Positions 26,956 to 35,072 of a stretch of DNA of 64,000 bases are shown in pieces. The notes beneath the pieces are model-generated. The model made no database searches and was not told where the DNA came from. It saw nothing but the letters and a program-made list of their open reading frames with translations. The DNA is from Zobellia amurskyensis. GTDB taxonomy: Bacteria; Bacteroidota; Bacteroidia; Flavobacteriales; Flavobacteriaceae. The stretch covers positions 62,001 through 126,000 of the forward strand of contig NZ_RCNR01000003.1 in NCBI RefSeq assembly GCF_009725985.1, read 5' to 3'. Each line of letters starts with the position of its first letter. Within the stretch, counting starts at the first letter, position 1. Both the position numbers and the translations under genes were made by a program.

Positions 26956-28440
26956 ATGAAGAAAAAAATAACAAGACGAAAATTCATCAAAAAAAGTTCT
27001 GCCGGCTTAGCTGGTGCTTCCATGCTATCTACGAGTGCACTTTCTTATGGTAGAATTCTTGGATCTAACGATGCTATACAGATGGGGGTTATAGGTATTC
27101 GTGGAAGAGGAGGTAGCCATATAGAAAATTTTGCCCAGATGAAGAATGTAAGGCTAAAGTATCTAGTAGATATTGATGAAAATCAGTTCGGCGAGAGGTT
27201 GACCCAAGTTGAAAAACTAGCAGGGTATAGGCCACAAACCGAATGGGATATGCGTCGTGTTTTTGATGATAAGGAAGTTGATGCCGTTTCTGTTGCTGCG
27301 CCAAATCATTGGCATGCACTTTCTACCATTTGGGGAGCCCAAGCAGGGAAGCATGTTTATGTAGAGAAACCATCTACGCACAATGTGTTTGAAGGAAGGA
27401 AAATGATAGAGGCAGCTAGAAAATACAATGTGTTGGTTCAAGTTGGTTTTCAAAATCGTTCGATTGTAAACACACAGCGTGCCATGAAGTTTATTCGTGA
27501 TGGAAAGTTGGGTGAAATCTATATGACCCGTGGGCTTTGTTTTAAACCAAGGCCTAATATTGGAATATATCCGGACGGACCAATGAAACCTGGTGAACAG
27601 TTTAAAATGAATGTAGAATCAGGTAGTTTCGAACCAGCGTATACGGAAGCTTATCTAAAAAATGTTCACTATGACATGTGGCTAGGGCCGGCCCCTGAGC
27701 GTCCTTTTAATAGAAATAGGTTTCATTACAATTGGCACTGGAATTGGGATTATGGCAATGGGGATACCGGTAATCAAGGTCCACACCAATTTGATGTTGC
27801 TCGCTGGGCCTTAGGTAAAGAAGAATTGCCCTTACGTGTAAATTCAATGGGAGGCTATTTTGGTAAAAAGTCTTCGCAAAATACACCTAATACACAAACT
27901 TCTCTTTTTGAATATGCCGATGGAAAAATTTTAGAATTTGGAACAAGAGGAATATTTACCAATCCAGAAGGTGTGCTTTTACCGGATATTAATGTAACGG
28001 GTGGTGGCAAAATATCGGCATCAAGTAAAGCAGTTCCAATAAAAATAGGGGTGATTGTTTTGGGTACTGATGGTTGGATGCAAATTGACGCTGGTGGGAA
28101 TTGGCAAACTTTTTACGGAAGAAATAATGAGGCAGGACCTACTTCAGGAGAAAAAGACGACTCTTACGATCCGTTGGATTTGACCGGAGGTGGAGGTGGA
28201 GAAGCCATTTTCGCCAATTTTATTTCCGCCGTTCGTAACAATGACCAATCTGAGTTGACTTGCGATATAGAAACTGGGCATAAGTCTAGTGTACTTCCTT
28301 TGATTGCCAATGTGGCATACAGATTGGGGCGTGAATTACGGCTTGATGGTAAAGAAGAATCATTTATTAAAGATAAAGAAGCAAATAAAATGTTGACTAG
28401 GGAATATAGAAAAGGATACGTTGTTCCCGATACCGTCTAG
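26956..28440 (+). CDS. Tat-exported Gfo/Idh/MocA-family oxidoreductase
   Basis: The protein has 494 residues and begins with a twin-arginine signal (TRRKFIKKSSAGLAGASM). The NAD(P)-binding Rossmann fold starts near residue 40 (MGVIGIRGRGGSH). The family motif EKPSTHN (about 135) contains the usual catalytic-region Lys. HYNWHWNWDYGNGDTGNQGPHQFD carries the substrate-side His (adjacent short motifs WHWNWDYGNGDTGNQ and GPHQFDVARW). Tat export means the enzyme folds with its cofactor before reaching the periplasm. It heads an operon with a DUF6807 lipoprotein and a Tat-exported sugar epimerase barrel. It probably oxidises or transiently oxidises a sugar ring hydroxyl, as in 3-keto-glycoside chemistry. 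Confidence 0.88.
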   Translation: MKKKITRRKFIKKSSAGLAGASMLSTSALSYGRILGSNDAIQMGVIGIRGRGGSHIENFAQMKNVRLKYLVDIDENQFGERLTQVEKLAGYRPQTEWDMRRVFDDKEVDAVSVAAPNHWHALSTIWGAQAGKHVYVEKPSTHNVFEGRKMIEAARKYNVLVQVGFQNRSIVNTQRAMKFIRDGKLGEIYMTRGLCFKPRPNIGIYPDGPMKPGEQFKMNVESGSFEPAYTEAYLKNVHYDMWLGPAPERPFNRNRFHYNWHWNWDYGNGDTGNQGPHQFDVARWALGKEELPLRVNSMGGYFGKKSSQNTPNTQTSLFEYADGKILEFGTRGIFTNPEGVLLPDINVTGGGKISASSKAVPIKIGVIVLGTDGWMQIDAGGNWQTFYGRNNEAGPTSGEKDDSYDPLDLTGGGGGEAIFANFISAVRNNDQSELTCDIETGHKSSVLPLIANVAYRLGRELRLDGKEESFIKDKEANKMLTREYRKGYVVPDTV

Positions 28441-28459
28441 TCTTAGGTCTGGAAATAAC

Positions 28460-28483
28460 CTGGATACATTTTTTTGTATTCAG
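28460..28483 (+). other. Intercistronic hairpin between Gfo/Idh/MocA and DUF6807 genes
   Basis: CTGGATAC (28460-28467) pairs with GTATTCAG (28476-28483) with one G-T wobble around a T-rich loop of 8 nt. No T-run follows the stem, so an mRNA-processing or stabilising role is more likely than termination. Confidence 0.35.
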
Positions 28484-28541
28484 CCGTCCGTGATTATAAT
28501 AATGCAATATGATGTTTAAGTCATAATTAAAAATCAATAAA

Positions 28542-29615
28542 ATGAAGATTATACCTGCGGTGTTGGTACTTGTATTAATAAGTAGTGCTTGTAAAGAAAA
28601 GAATAAGGATACGGTTTTAAATGAAGAAACATTAGAAAACCATATTACATTAGAGAATAATGAAAATGATAAACAGGTAAATGTTCTTGTAGATGGTAAA
28701 TTGTTTACTTCATACATATACACAGATGACATTTCTGTTCTTAAAAAAACGACTCTTTATCCTATTATAGCAGCAAATGGAGAGGCCATAACACGTGGAT
28801 ACCCAATAAATTCAAGGCCTAACGAAAGAACCGACCACCCACACCATATAGGTGCTTGGTTTAATTACGGAGATGTTAATGGACTTGATTTTTGGAATAA
28901 TTCTGATGCTATTTCAGAAAATCAAATTGACCAAATGGGGACAATTAGGCACGAAAAGGTTGTAGACATGAAGGATGGTGTTGATAAAGCTGAATTATCG
29001 GTAGTAGCAAAATGGTTGAAACCAGATGGTTCGGCATTGTTGAATGAGGAGACGAAATTTATTTTTTATGCGCAAGACGGTCAAAGAATAATAGATCGTA
29101 TAGCTACCTTAAAAGCGCTTGATGAACCCATTTTATTTAAAGACAATAAGGAAGGTATGATTGCTATTCGCACCGCACGCGAACTAGAACATCCAAGCGA
29201 TAAACCTGTAACATTAAGTGATGTCCAAGGTAATGAAACTGACGTTCCCGTGCTTGATAATACAGGTGTTTCCGGTCATTATTTAAGTAGTAATGGTGTG
29301 GAGGGTGAAGATGTTTGGGGTAAAAGAGCCGAATGGGTTGCTCTTTACGGAACCATTAAAAATAAAGATTTGACAATAGTTATGATGGATGAACCAAAAA
29401 ACGTCGGTTATCCTACCTACTGGCACGCACGAGGCTATGGACTTTTTGCTGCAAACCCATTAGGTCAGAATGTGTTCAGCGATGGAAAAGAAGAACTAAA
29501 TTTTACATTAGCTCCAGGAGAATCCGTTACGTTTAGTTATCGAATTGCAATCTTTGATGGAAATATTGGGGAAGCTCAAATAGAGTCGGCTTATGGAAAT
29601 TTTGTTGGCAACTAA
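28542..29615 (+). CDS. DUF6807 (PmoA-like) lipoprotein
   Basis: The protein has 357 residues with a lipobox near residue 17 (ISSACKEK). The body matches the DUF6807 family, once named after methane oxygenase PmoA: HPHHIGAWFNYGDVNGLDFWN (short motifs HPHHIGAWFNYG and GLDFWNNSD), the ELEHPSDKP stretch and YWHARGYGLFAANPLGQ near the C-terminus. The family is rich in conserved His and is regularly found beside Gfo/Idh/MocA proteins and TIM-barrel epimerases, but I know of no settled reaction. Its position between those two genes here argues that it takes part in the same periplasmic sugar conversion. Confidence 0.8.
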   Translation: MKIIPAVLVLVLISSACKEKNKDTVLNEETLENHITLENNENDKQVNVLVDGKLFTSYIYTDDISVLKKTTLYPIIAANGEAITRGYPINSRPNERTDHPHHIGAWFNYGDVNGLDFWNNSDAISENQIDQMGTIRHEKVVDMKDGVDKAELSVVAKWLKPDGSALLNEETKFIFYAQDGQRIIDRIATLKALDEPILFKDNKEGMIAIRTARELEHPSDKPVTLSDVQGNETDVPVLDNTGVSGHYLSSNGVEGEDVWGKRAEWVALYGTIKNKDLTIVMMDEPKNVGYPTYWHARGYGLFAANPLGQNVFSDGKEELNFTLAPGESVTFSYRIAIFDGNIGEAQIESAYGNFVGN

Positions 29616-29714
29616 CTAGTCACTTAGATACTTTTTAAAGTTAACTTATATGGTTTTTGAAGTGTAAGTCTGATAATTAGACCTAAGTCCGGTCGGGCAA
29701 AATAATAGTAAACT

Positions 29715-30608
29715 ATGGCAAAAATAAATGTACCAAGAAGAAGGTTTATTAAGGGAACCTTGGCTTCAGGCGTCGTATTATCAAGTATGCCGTTGCTTGG
29801 TTTTCAGAATTTTTTAAGCAACGAGACCCAAATGAAATTGGGTTTGGTAACCTATCTCTGGGCAAAGGACTGGACAGTTGAAGAAATTATTGACAACTGT
29901 GAAAAATCTGGCATTCAAGGAGTTGAATTACGCTCAACCCATGCTCATGGTGTAGAGTTGAGTCTAAGCAAGAAAGAACGACTAAAGGTCAAAAATAGGT
30001 TCAAAAACAGTGGTGTAACTCTGGTAGGTATAGGTAGTGCTGAAGAATTTGATCAAAAAGACCCGATTCTCTTAAGCAGTGCCATTAAAAATACTAAAGA
30101 ATTTATCAAATTAAGTCATGATGTGGGAGGGTCAGGAGTGAAGGTAAGACCAAATCACCTTCATGATGACGTGCCTCATGAGCAAACTATTGAACAAATA
30201 GGAAAAGCCCTTAACGAAGTAGCTAGGTATGGCGCTGATTATGGACAAGAAATTCGGGTAGAAGTTCATGGTAAGGGAACTCAAAACCCTGAAATTATGA
30301 AACGTATTATGGATGTAGCACACCATCCCAATGTAAGTGTGTGTTGGAACTGTAATCAAGAGGATTTGGACGGTAAGGGCTTTGGTCACAATTTCGACCT
30401 TCTTAAAGATCGGCTAGGCAGAACGACACATATCAGAGAATTAAACAGTACCGATTATCCATACGATAAATTGCTTGACGAATTAGTAGAAATCAACTAT
30501 GACGGATGGCTTCTTTTAGAGTGTCGGACTGCGCCCGCGGACACCTTAAAGGCCATGACAGATCAGAAAAGACTGTTTGATGAGATGATTCGTAAGCGGT
30601 CCAAATAG
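29715..30608 (+). CDS. Tat-exported sugar isomerase/epimerase (xylose-isomerase-like TIM barrel)
   Basis: The protein has 297 residues with a twin-arginine signal (VPRRRFIKGTLASG). The barrel belongs to the AP-endonuclease-2 / xylose-isomerase-like superfamily. The visible metal-ligand candidates are the Glu of RVEVHGKG, the SVCWNCNQEDLDG segment, the His of THIRELN and the Glu of WLLLECRT. It lies 99 bp behind the DUF6807 gene and shares the Tat route with the oxidoreductase, so both should work in the periplasm. In known 3-keto-glycoside pathways similar barrels act as hydratases or epimerases on keto-sugars. The step catalysed here is an inference. Confidence 0.85.
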   Translation: MAKINVPRRRFIKGTLASGVVLSSMPLLGFQNFLSNETQMKLGLVTYLWAKDWTVEEIIDNCEKSGIQGVELRSTHAHGVELSLSKKERLKVKNRFKNSGVTLVGIGSAEEFDQKDPILLSSAIKNTKEFIKLSHDVGGSGVKVRPNHLHDDVPHEQTIEQIGKALNEVARYGADYGQEIRVEVHGKGTQNPEIMKRIMDVAHHPNVSVCWNCNQEDLDGKGFGHNFDLLKDRLGRTTHIRELNSTDYPYDKLLDELVEINYDGWLLLECRTAPADTLKAMTDQKRLFDEMIRKRSK

Positions 30609-30610
30609 GG

Positions 30611-30635
30611 GGCTTTACAATAGGCTTTTACAATA
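30611..30635. repeat. Short tandem direct repeat (2 copies) between convergent genes
   Basis: GGCTTTACAATA (30611-30622) is followed directly by GGCTTTTACAATA (30623-30635). It lies in the 70-bp gap between convergent genes. No function is apparent. Confidence 0.45.
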
Positions 30636-30678
30636 AATCCATTTCAATAAAATTCTCTCAAAACATGTTATCTACCTT

Positions 30679-32256
30679 CTATCTAGTTGTGTTTTCCAAT
30701 ACAATAATTGAAGGACTATCGGTTAACCATTTTTTACTTAACCCCGTTGTATCTCCTTTGGCCAAAAAATAGACAAAGGAGCCAAGTGCAATGTCAATAT
30801 CACCATCGGCATCCATGTCAGCGGCATCCATAACAATCCATCTTCCATTTGTAGATTTGGGAAAGGAAAATGCGTCGAAAATTAAATTTCCTTTGTTTTC
30901 CAAATAGACAAAGCTCTCTTCAGGATACCTCTGATAATCGGGGAAATAGGAAATTGAAGCTATATCTAAATCTCCATCCAGATCATAATCGTGAGGCATA
31001 GCTTTATAGGCGCCATTTTGTTGATAGAAATAAGCTTGACGAAAATTGAGCTCGCCATCGTTAAGAAAAATGTAAACCCCATGATAATCTTTTAAAATAG
31101 GGGTTTTGTCCGCATTATCACCGCAGACATAAACGATGTCATCAAATCCGTCATTGTTAAAATCGGCTAATTCCATATATTGAGACCCGTAGAGAGGCAA
31201 AAAGGATAATAACCTCTTTTCTTTAAAAGTGTCGTTACCCTGGTTTTCATAATAGAAAACACCTTCATCACCTTGTGCCATAAGAACATAAATATCATTT
31301 AATCCATCATTATTACCGTCTTTTATAATAGCAGAAATGGCTCCTGGCTTCGCATTTAAACTGTTGGCCGTGTATCTGTCTTTACCCTCGTTTTTATACC
31401 AGACCAATCTACCGGTTAAATTTCCATATTCACAAGCTACAATATCTTCCAACCCATCATTGTTTAAATCGCCATATGCCATAGATACGGGGCGTTGAAG
31501 ATTGGGTATGACTACCTGTTGATTAGGGTTACTATTTTCTTTTTTATCAATTACTATTTTTTGAACCATGCCATGAGACAGGTCGTTAGGAAATAGATTT
31601 CTTCCTATAGTTGTCAAAAAGAGAGTGTCCAATCTTTCATAGTAATTAATGGGGGTTCCTTTCAGCATAACGCTGTGTTCAAGCTCTAGGGCAGGGGTGA
31701 GGTGGGTTAGAATATTTTTTTTATTTTTTCCATCGCCAAAAACAATGCCCCGGTTCTTAGGTAGAATTTTTACTAGGGAAGTAAGTGGTGGACGATGGTT
31801 ATAAGATGCCTCCTTATATTTAAAATGCTTTAACCCAATTTTTATTTTTTTATCATGTTTGGGAGACGAAATATTGACAGGAGCATTTTTTACATAATAA
31901 TCAACCAATTTCATCCAATCTGGCTCCGATAAAAGTGGTTTTTCGGGAAAAACATTAGCTTTTTGAACCACGGCTTTGTTTTTTGGAGGTCCAAAAATGC
32001 TATCAGGTTGCTTCTCGCCGTTGTATATGCCCAACCTATTCCCCATTGCCGGTAAAACATCGGTTTTCCAAATAGTTTTTGATAAATAGGAAGGAGGTAC
32101 AAAAGCATGACATTGTGCACAATGTATTTCTGCTAATTCCTTCCCCGAAAGATTTGATATTGGTAACTCTTTAGGGGTAATATTTTTAGAATCATTCTTT
32201 CCAGAACATGAAAAAAGCAGGCCTATAACCATCCACAATACAACACGTTTTTTCAT
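30679..32256 (-). CDS. Lipoprotein fusion of a c-type cytochrome domain with FG-GAP/VCBS propeller
   Basis: The protein has 525 residues and a lipobox cysteine at 17 (LLFSCSG). A single haem motif, CAQCH at 46-50, is followed by a possible axial Met (LPAMG, M71), so the first ~125 residues look like a small cytochrome c. The rest is an FG-GAP/VCBS propeller with Asp-rich calcium loops (GDLNNDGLEDIV, DGNNDGLNDIYV, ADFNNDGFDDIVY, YDLDGDLDIAS, ADMDADGDIDIALG). It is 47 bp behind fucI in the same operon and converges on the Tat oxidoreductase operon. An electron-carrier role for periplasmic sugar oxidation is plausible but unproven. Confidence 0.85.
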   Translation of the reverse strand: MKKRVVLWMVIGLLFSCSGKNDSKNITPKELPISNLSGKELAEIHCAQCHAFVPPSYLSKTIWKTDVLPAMGNRLGIYNGEKQPDSIFGPPKNKAVVQKANVFPEKPLLSEPDWMKLVDYYVKNAPVNISSPKHDKKIKIGLKHFKYKEASYNHRPPLTSLVKILPKNRGIVFGDGKNKKNILTHLTPALELEHSVMLKGTPINYYERLDTLFLTTIGRNLFPNDLSHGMVQKIVIDKKENSNPNQQVVIPNLQRPVSMAYGDLNNDGLEDIVACEYGNLTGRLVWYKNEGKDRYTANSLNAKPGAISAIIKDGNNDGLNDIYVLMAQGDEGVFYYENQGNDTFKEKRLLSFLPLYGSQYMELADFNNDGFDDIVYVCGDNADKTPILKDYHGVYIFLNDGELNFRQAYFYQQNGAYKAMPHDYDLDGDLDIASISYFPDYQRYPEESFVYLENKGNLIFDAFSFPKSTNGRWIVMDAADMDADGDIDIALGSFVYFLAKGDTTGLSKKWLTDSPSIIVLENTTR

Positions 32257-32303
32257 ATTATTAGAACTTTAGGATTGCCAATTACAAACGTAAGTATAAT
32301 CCT

Positions 32304-34091
32304 TTATTTTATCCCATAAAGTGGTCCATAAGCTTTACATGCCCTATAATCCTGTCCCTCTTTATCTGTTCCAAATGATGACCACAACGCAGGTCTAAAC
32401 ACAGCGTCCTCCTTAACATTATGCATGTTTACTGGTATTCTTAGCATAGAGGCCAAGGAAATTAAATCGGCGCCAATATGACCATAACTTATGGCACCGT
32501 GGTTGGAACCCCAATTTGCCATTACGGTATATACATCTTTAAAAGCACCATTATCTGTAGTAATAGGAGTAAACCAGGTCGTGGGCCAGGTAGGGTTAGT
32601 TCTATCGTCTAATGTTTTATGCATATCATCATCTAAAACTATTGTCCAACCTTCGGCTATTTGTAAAACTGGTCCAATACCTTTAACCAAGTTTACACGG
32701 CACATTGTTACCGGCATCTCTCCGTCAGTTTTAAACTGGGAGGAATAGCCCCCTCCTCTAAAGTATTCTTTAACAGCTTGTGGCCATAGGGTTGCATCTA
32801 AACACTTTTTAGCTTCTTCCTCAGTAATTTTCCAAAAGGGTTTCATTGCCGGATTCCCGTTTTCATTTTGTTGTTGGGCCGTAGCGTCCAAGGTTGTGGA
32901 TCCTGAATTGATTAAATGAATAATGCCATGTTTGGCCTTTCCTTTTAGTTCTTTTCCAGTTACCCTTTTTACAGATTCGGGGCTCCAGTACGTTCTAACG
33001 TCAGAAAAAATTTGAGCTGTATTGGTCAGTAAATGCCCAAAAAGCATAGACACACCATTTAAACTATCGTTTTCGGTGGCCACCATAAAGGCTTGTCGTA
33101 TTCCGTTCCAATCAAAGGAAGAATTTAATATGGCTTCGGGGAAATCACCATTCGGCATATGGTCTGTCCATTGTCGTTGCCCTTGAAAACCTGCGGCAAT
33201 AGCATTTCTTCCAAAAGATTCTTCGCCAAACCCCATTTCTTTTAGTTTAGGATTTCCAATCATGAGGTCGCGAATAATTAGAGTCATTTTAACAACAGTT
33301 TCCCACTCCCATTTTTTCCTCTTTTTATCTCCTTTTAATGCATCTATATTGTAATCTTTTCCCTCTTTGCAATTTTTATAGGTCCATTGCAAAGCTTTTG
33401 CATACTCTTCGTGATCGTAGATTTGCTCTTCTATTCTTCTTGTAACCTCAATTTGATCTACAAACTCAGTACGCATTCCTAAATAATCGTGAAAGAAATT
33501 TTGATCAATCATAGATCCTACGATTCCCATAGAAGAATAACCGAGAGATAGATATGATTTACCTTTCATTTGGGCAACGGCCAAACCAGCTTTTACAAAA
33601 CGTAGAATTTTTTCTTTAACGTCTTCATGAATTTCGGTATCGCCTGTGTCTTGTACTTCACGACCGTAAATACTGAATGCTGGCAATCCTTTCTGTGCAT
33701 ATCCGGCCAAGGCCGCCGCAAGATAAACGGCTCCAGGTCGTTCAGTACCGTTAAAACCCCAAATTGCCTTTGTTGTATTGGGGTCGGCGTCCATTACCTC
33801 TGTTCCATAACACCAGGCTGGTGTAACTGTCAAGGAAACCGCTACACCTTCGCGTTCAAACTTATCGGCACAGAGAGCTGCTTCTGCAACTCCACCAATA
33901 TTCGTGTCTGCTATTACACATTCAACGTTTTCACCACTTGGAAATCTTAGGTTTGCTTCAATCAGCTTGGCGGCATTCTTGGCCATTTCCATACATTGTA
34001 ATTCAAGAGATTCTCTAACACCTCTTTCTCGTCCGTCAATTACGGGTCTGATTCCTACTTTTGGTAGTCTGCCTATTAGCCGGTTTGCCAT
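32304..34091 (-). CDS. fucI: L-fucose isomerase
   Basis: This cytoplasmic manganese enzyme converts L-fucose to L-fuculose and also D-arabinose to D-ribulose. It has 595 residues, the standard FucI length, and is well conserved from the start ([21 protein letters not shown] in short motifs [12 protein letters not shown] and RGVRESLE). The three metal ligands of the family can be placed in ATENDSLNG (Glu), [10 protein letters not shown] (Asp) and [10 protein letters not shown] (His). It is followed by the cytochrome/FG-GAP gene. No fuculose kinase or fuculose-phosphate aldolase is present in the window, so the rest of the pathway is elsewhere or the enzyme works on another sugar. Confidence 0.95.
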   Translation of the reverse strand: MANRLIGRLPKVGIRPVIDGRERGVRESLELQCMEMAKNAAKLIEANLRFPSGENVECVIADTNIGGVAEAALCADKFEREGVAVSLTVTPAWCYGTEVMDADPNTTKAIWGFNGTERPGAVYLAAALAGYAQKGLPAFSIYGREVQDTGDTEIHEDVKEKILRFVKAGLAVAQMKGKSYLSLGYSSMGIVGSMIDQNFFHDYLGMRTEFVDQIEVTRRIEEQIYDHEEYAKALQWTYKNCKEGKDYNIDALKGDKKRKKWEWETVVKMTLIIRDLMIGNPKLKEMGFGEESFGRNAIAAGFQGQRQWTDHMPNGDFPEAILNSSFDWNGIRQAFMVATENDSLNGVSMLFGHLLTNTAQIFSDVRTYWSPESVKRVTGKELKGKAKHGIIHLINSGSTTLDATAQQQNENGNPAMKPFWKITEEEAKKCLDATLWPQAVKEYFRGGGYSSQFKTDGEMPVTMCRVNLVKGIGPVLQIAEGWTIVLDDDMHKTLDDRTNPTWPTTWFTPITTDNGAFKDVYTVMANWGSNHGAISYGHIGADLISLASMLRIPVNMHNVKEDAVFRPALWSSFGTDKEGQDYRACKAYGPLYGIK

Positions 34092-34396
34092 TTTTCTGTT
34101 GATTTAGATTTTATAATTCAGTTTTTAGCAACATTTCTCTTTCTTGTTCTTGTACAGGATGCTCAATTAATAAAACAAAATATGTGTTGGAATTTTAACT
34201 TTAAATACGAAAATATGCTTAAATAAATAAATCAAAAGACAATATATCATGTGTTTTAAATAAAATATGATAATCTATTTTTTTGTTAAAATGATATATT
34301 TGTTTTCAGTTAACGCATAAAATGCATGCTCATTAAATGCGTTATGCTAATTTTTTTTCGTTCTTTTTTACACTTTAAAAACATTTAATTTTTTAA
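34092..34396. other. Divergent intergenic region fucI / HAD gene
   Basis: This 305-bp spacer is very AT-rich and holds no gene. A TATATTTG element on the plus strand (34295-34302) could serve the HAD gene, with a TTTG only 9 bp upstream, which is too close for a normal -33 element. No terminator or larger repeat was seen. Confidence 0.55.
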
Positions 34397-35044
34397 ATGA
34401 TAACCACAGTGATTTTTGATATGAACGGAGTCATAACTGATGATGAGGGTCTTCATGAACTGGCTACACAAAAAACGTTTGAAAAAGTTGGTTTAATCGT
34501 AACACCTGAGATATACCGTAATTACTGTCTTGGCCGCACAGATGCGTCTGCCTTTGTTGATTTGGCACATGATTTTCATCTAAAAAATCATGAAGTAACT
34601 TCATTAATAACCCATAAATCGATTTTATATCAAGATCTCATCGCCGATAATTTACAGGTGTATCCCGGTGTTGTTACATTGATAGAGAAACTATATCAGA
34701 AGTATACCTTAGCGCTCACCACTAGTTCTACATTTGAGGAAGTGCAGACCGTGGTAAACCAAATGGAAATAGAGAATAGATTTAAAATAATAGTTAGTTC
34801 TAACGACGTAAAGCATGGTAAGCCCTACCCGGAGCCCTATTTGTTGACTGCCGAAAAACTTGGTGTATCTTGTGAAAATTGTGCGGTTATTGAAGATTCT
34901 GAGAATGGGGTGAGGTCGGCAGTTGCTGCAGGAATGAAGTGTATTGCCATAACCAATACGGAAAGTGGCGATAAATTAATGGATGCTCATTGCATTATTG
35001 ACGATTATCAAGAGATTACTGATGAATTGCTCCAAAGTTTGTGA
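34397..35044 (+). CDS. HAD-superfamily phosphatase/phosphomutase (beta-PGM-like) with DMN motif
   Basis: The protein has 215 residues and is cytoplasmic. HAD motif I reads DMNGVITDDE from residue 8: the nucleophile D8 is present, but the second acidic residue of DxD (D10) is Asn. Motif II is TTSST, motif III lies around KHGKPYPEPYL and motif IV is VIEDSENGVRSA. The cap domain is the helical type of beta-phosphoglucomutases and small sugar phosphatases. Loss of the acid/base Asp suggests altered activity, although DMN-type HADs are encountered in other bacteria. It stands alone between divergent fucI and the convergent ceramidase-like operon, and may dephosphorylate a sugar phosphate. Confidence 0.85.
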   Translation: MITTVIFDMNGVITDDEGLHELATQKTFEKVGLIVTPEIYRNYCLGRTDASAFVDLAHDFHLKNHEVTSLITHKSILYQDLIADNLQVYPGVVTLIEKLYQKYTLALTTSSTFEEVQTVVNQMEIENRFKIIVSSNDVKHGKPYPEPYLLTAEKLGVSCENCAVIEDSENGVRSAVAAGMKCIAITNTESGDKLMDAHCIIDDYQEITDELLQSL

Positions 35045-35072
35045 TTTACTTTTGCAATGAATCTTTAAGGGA

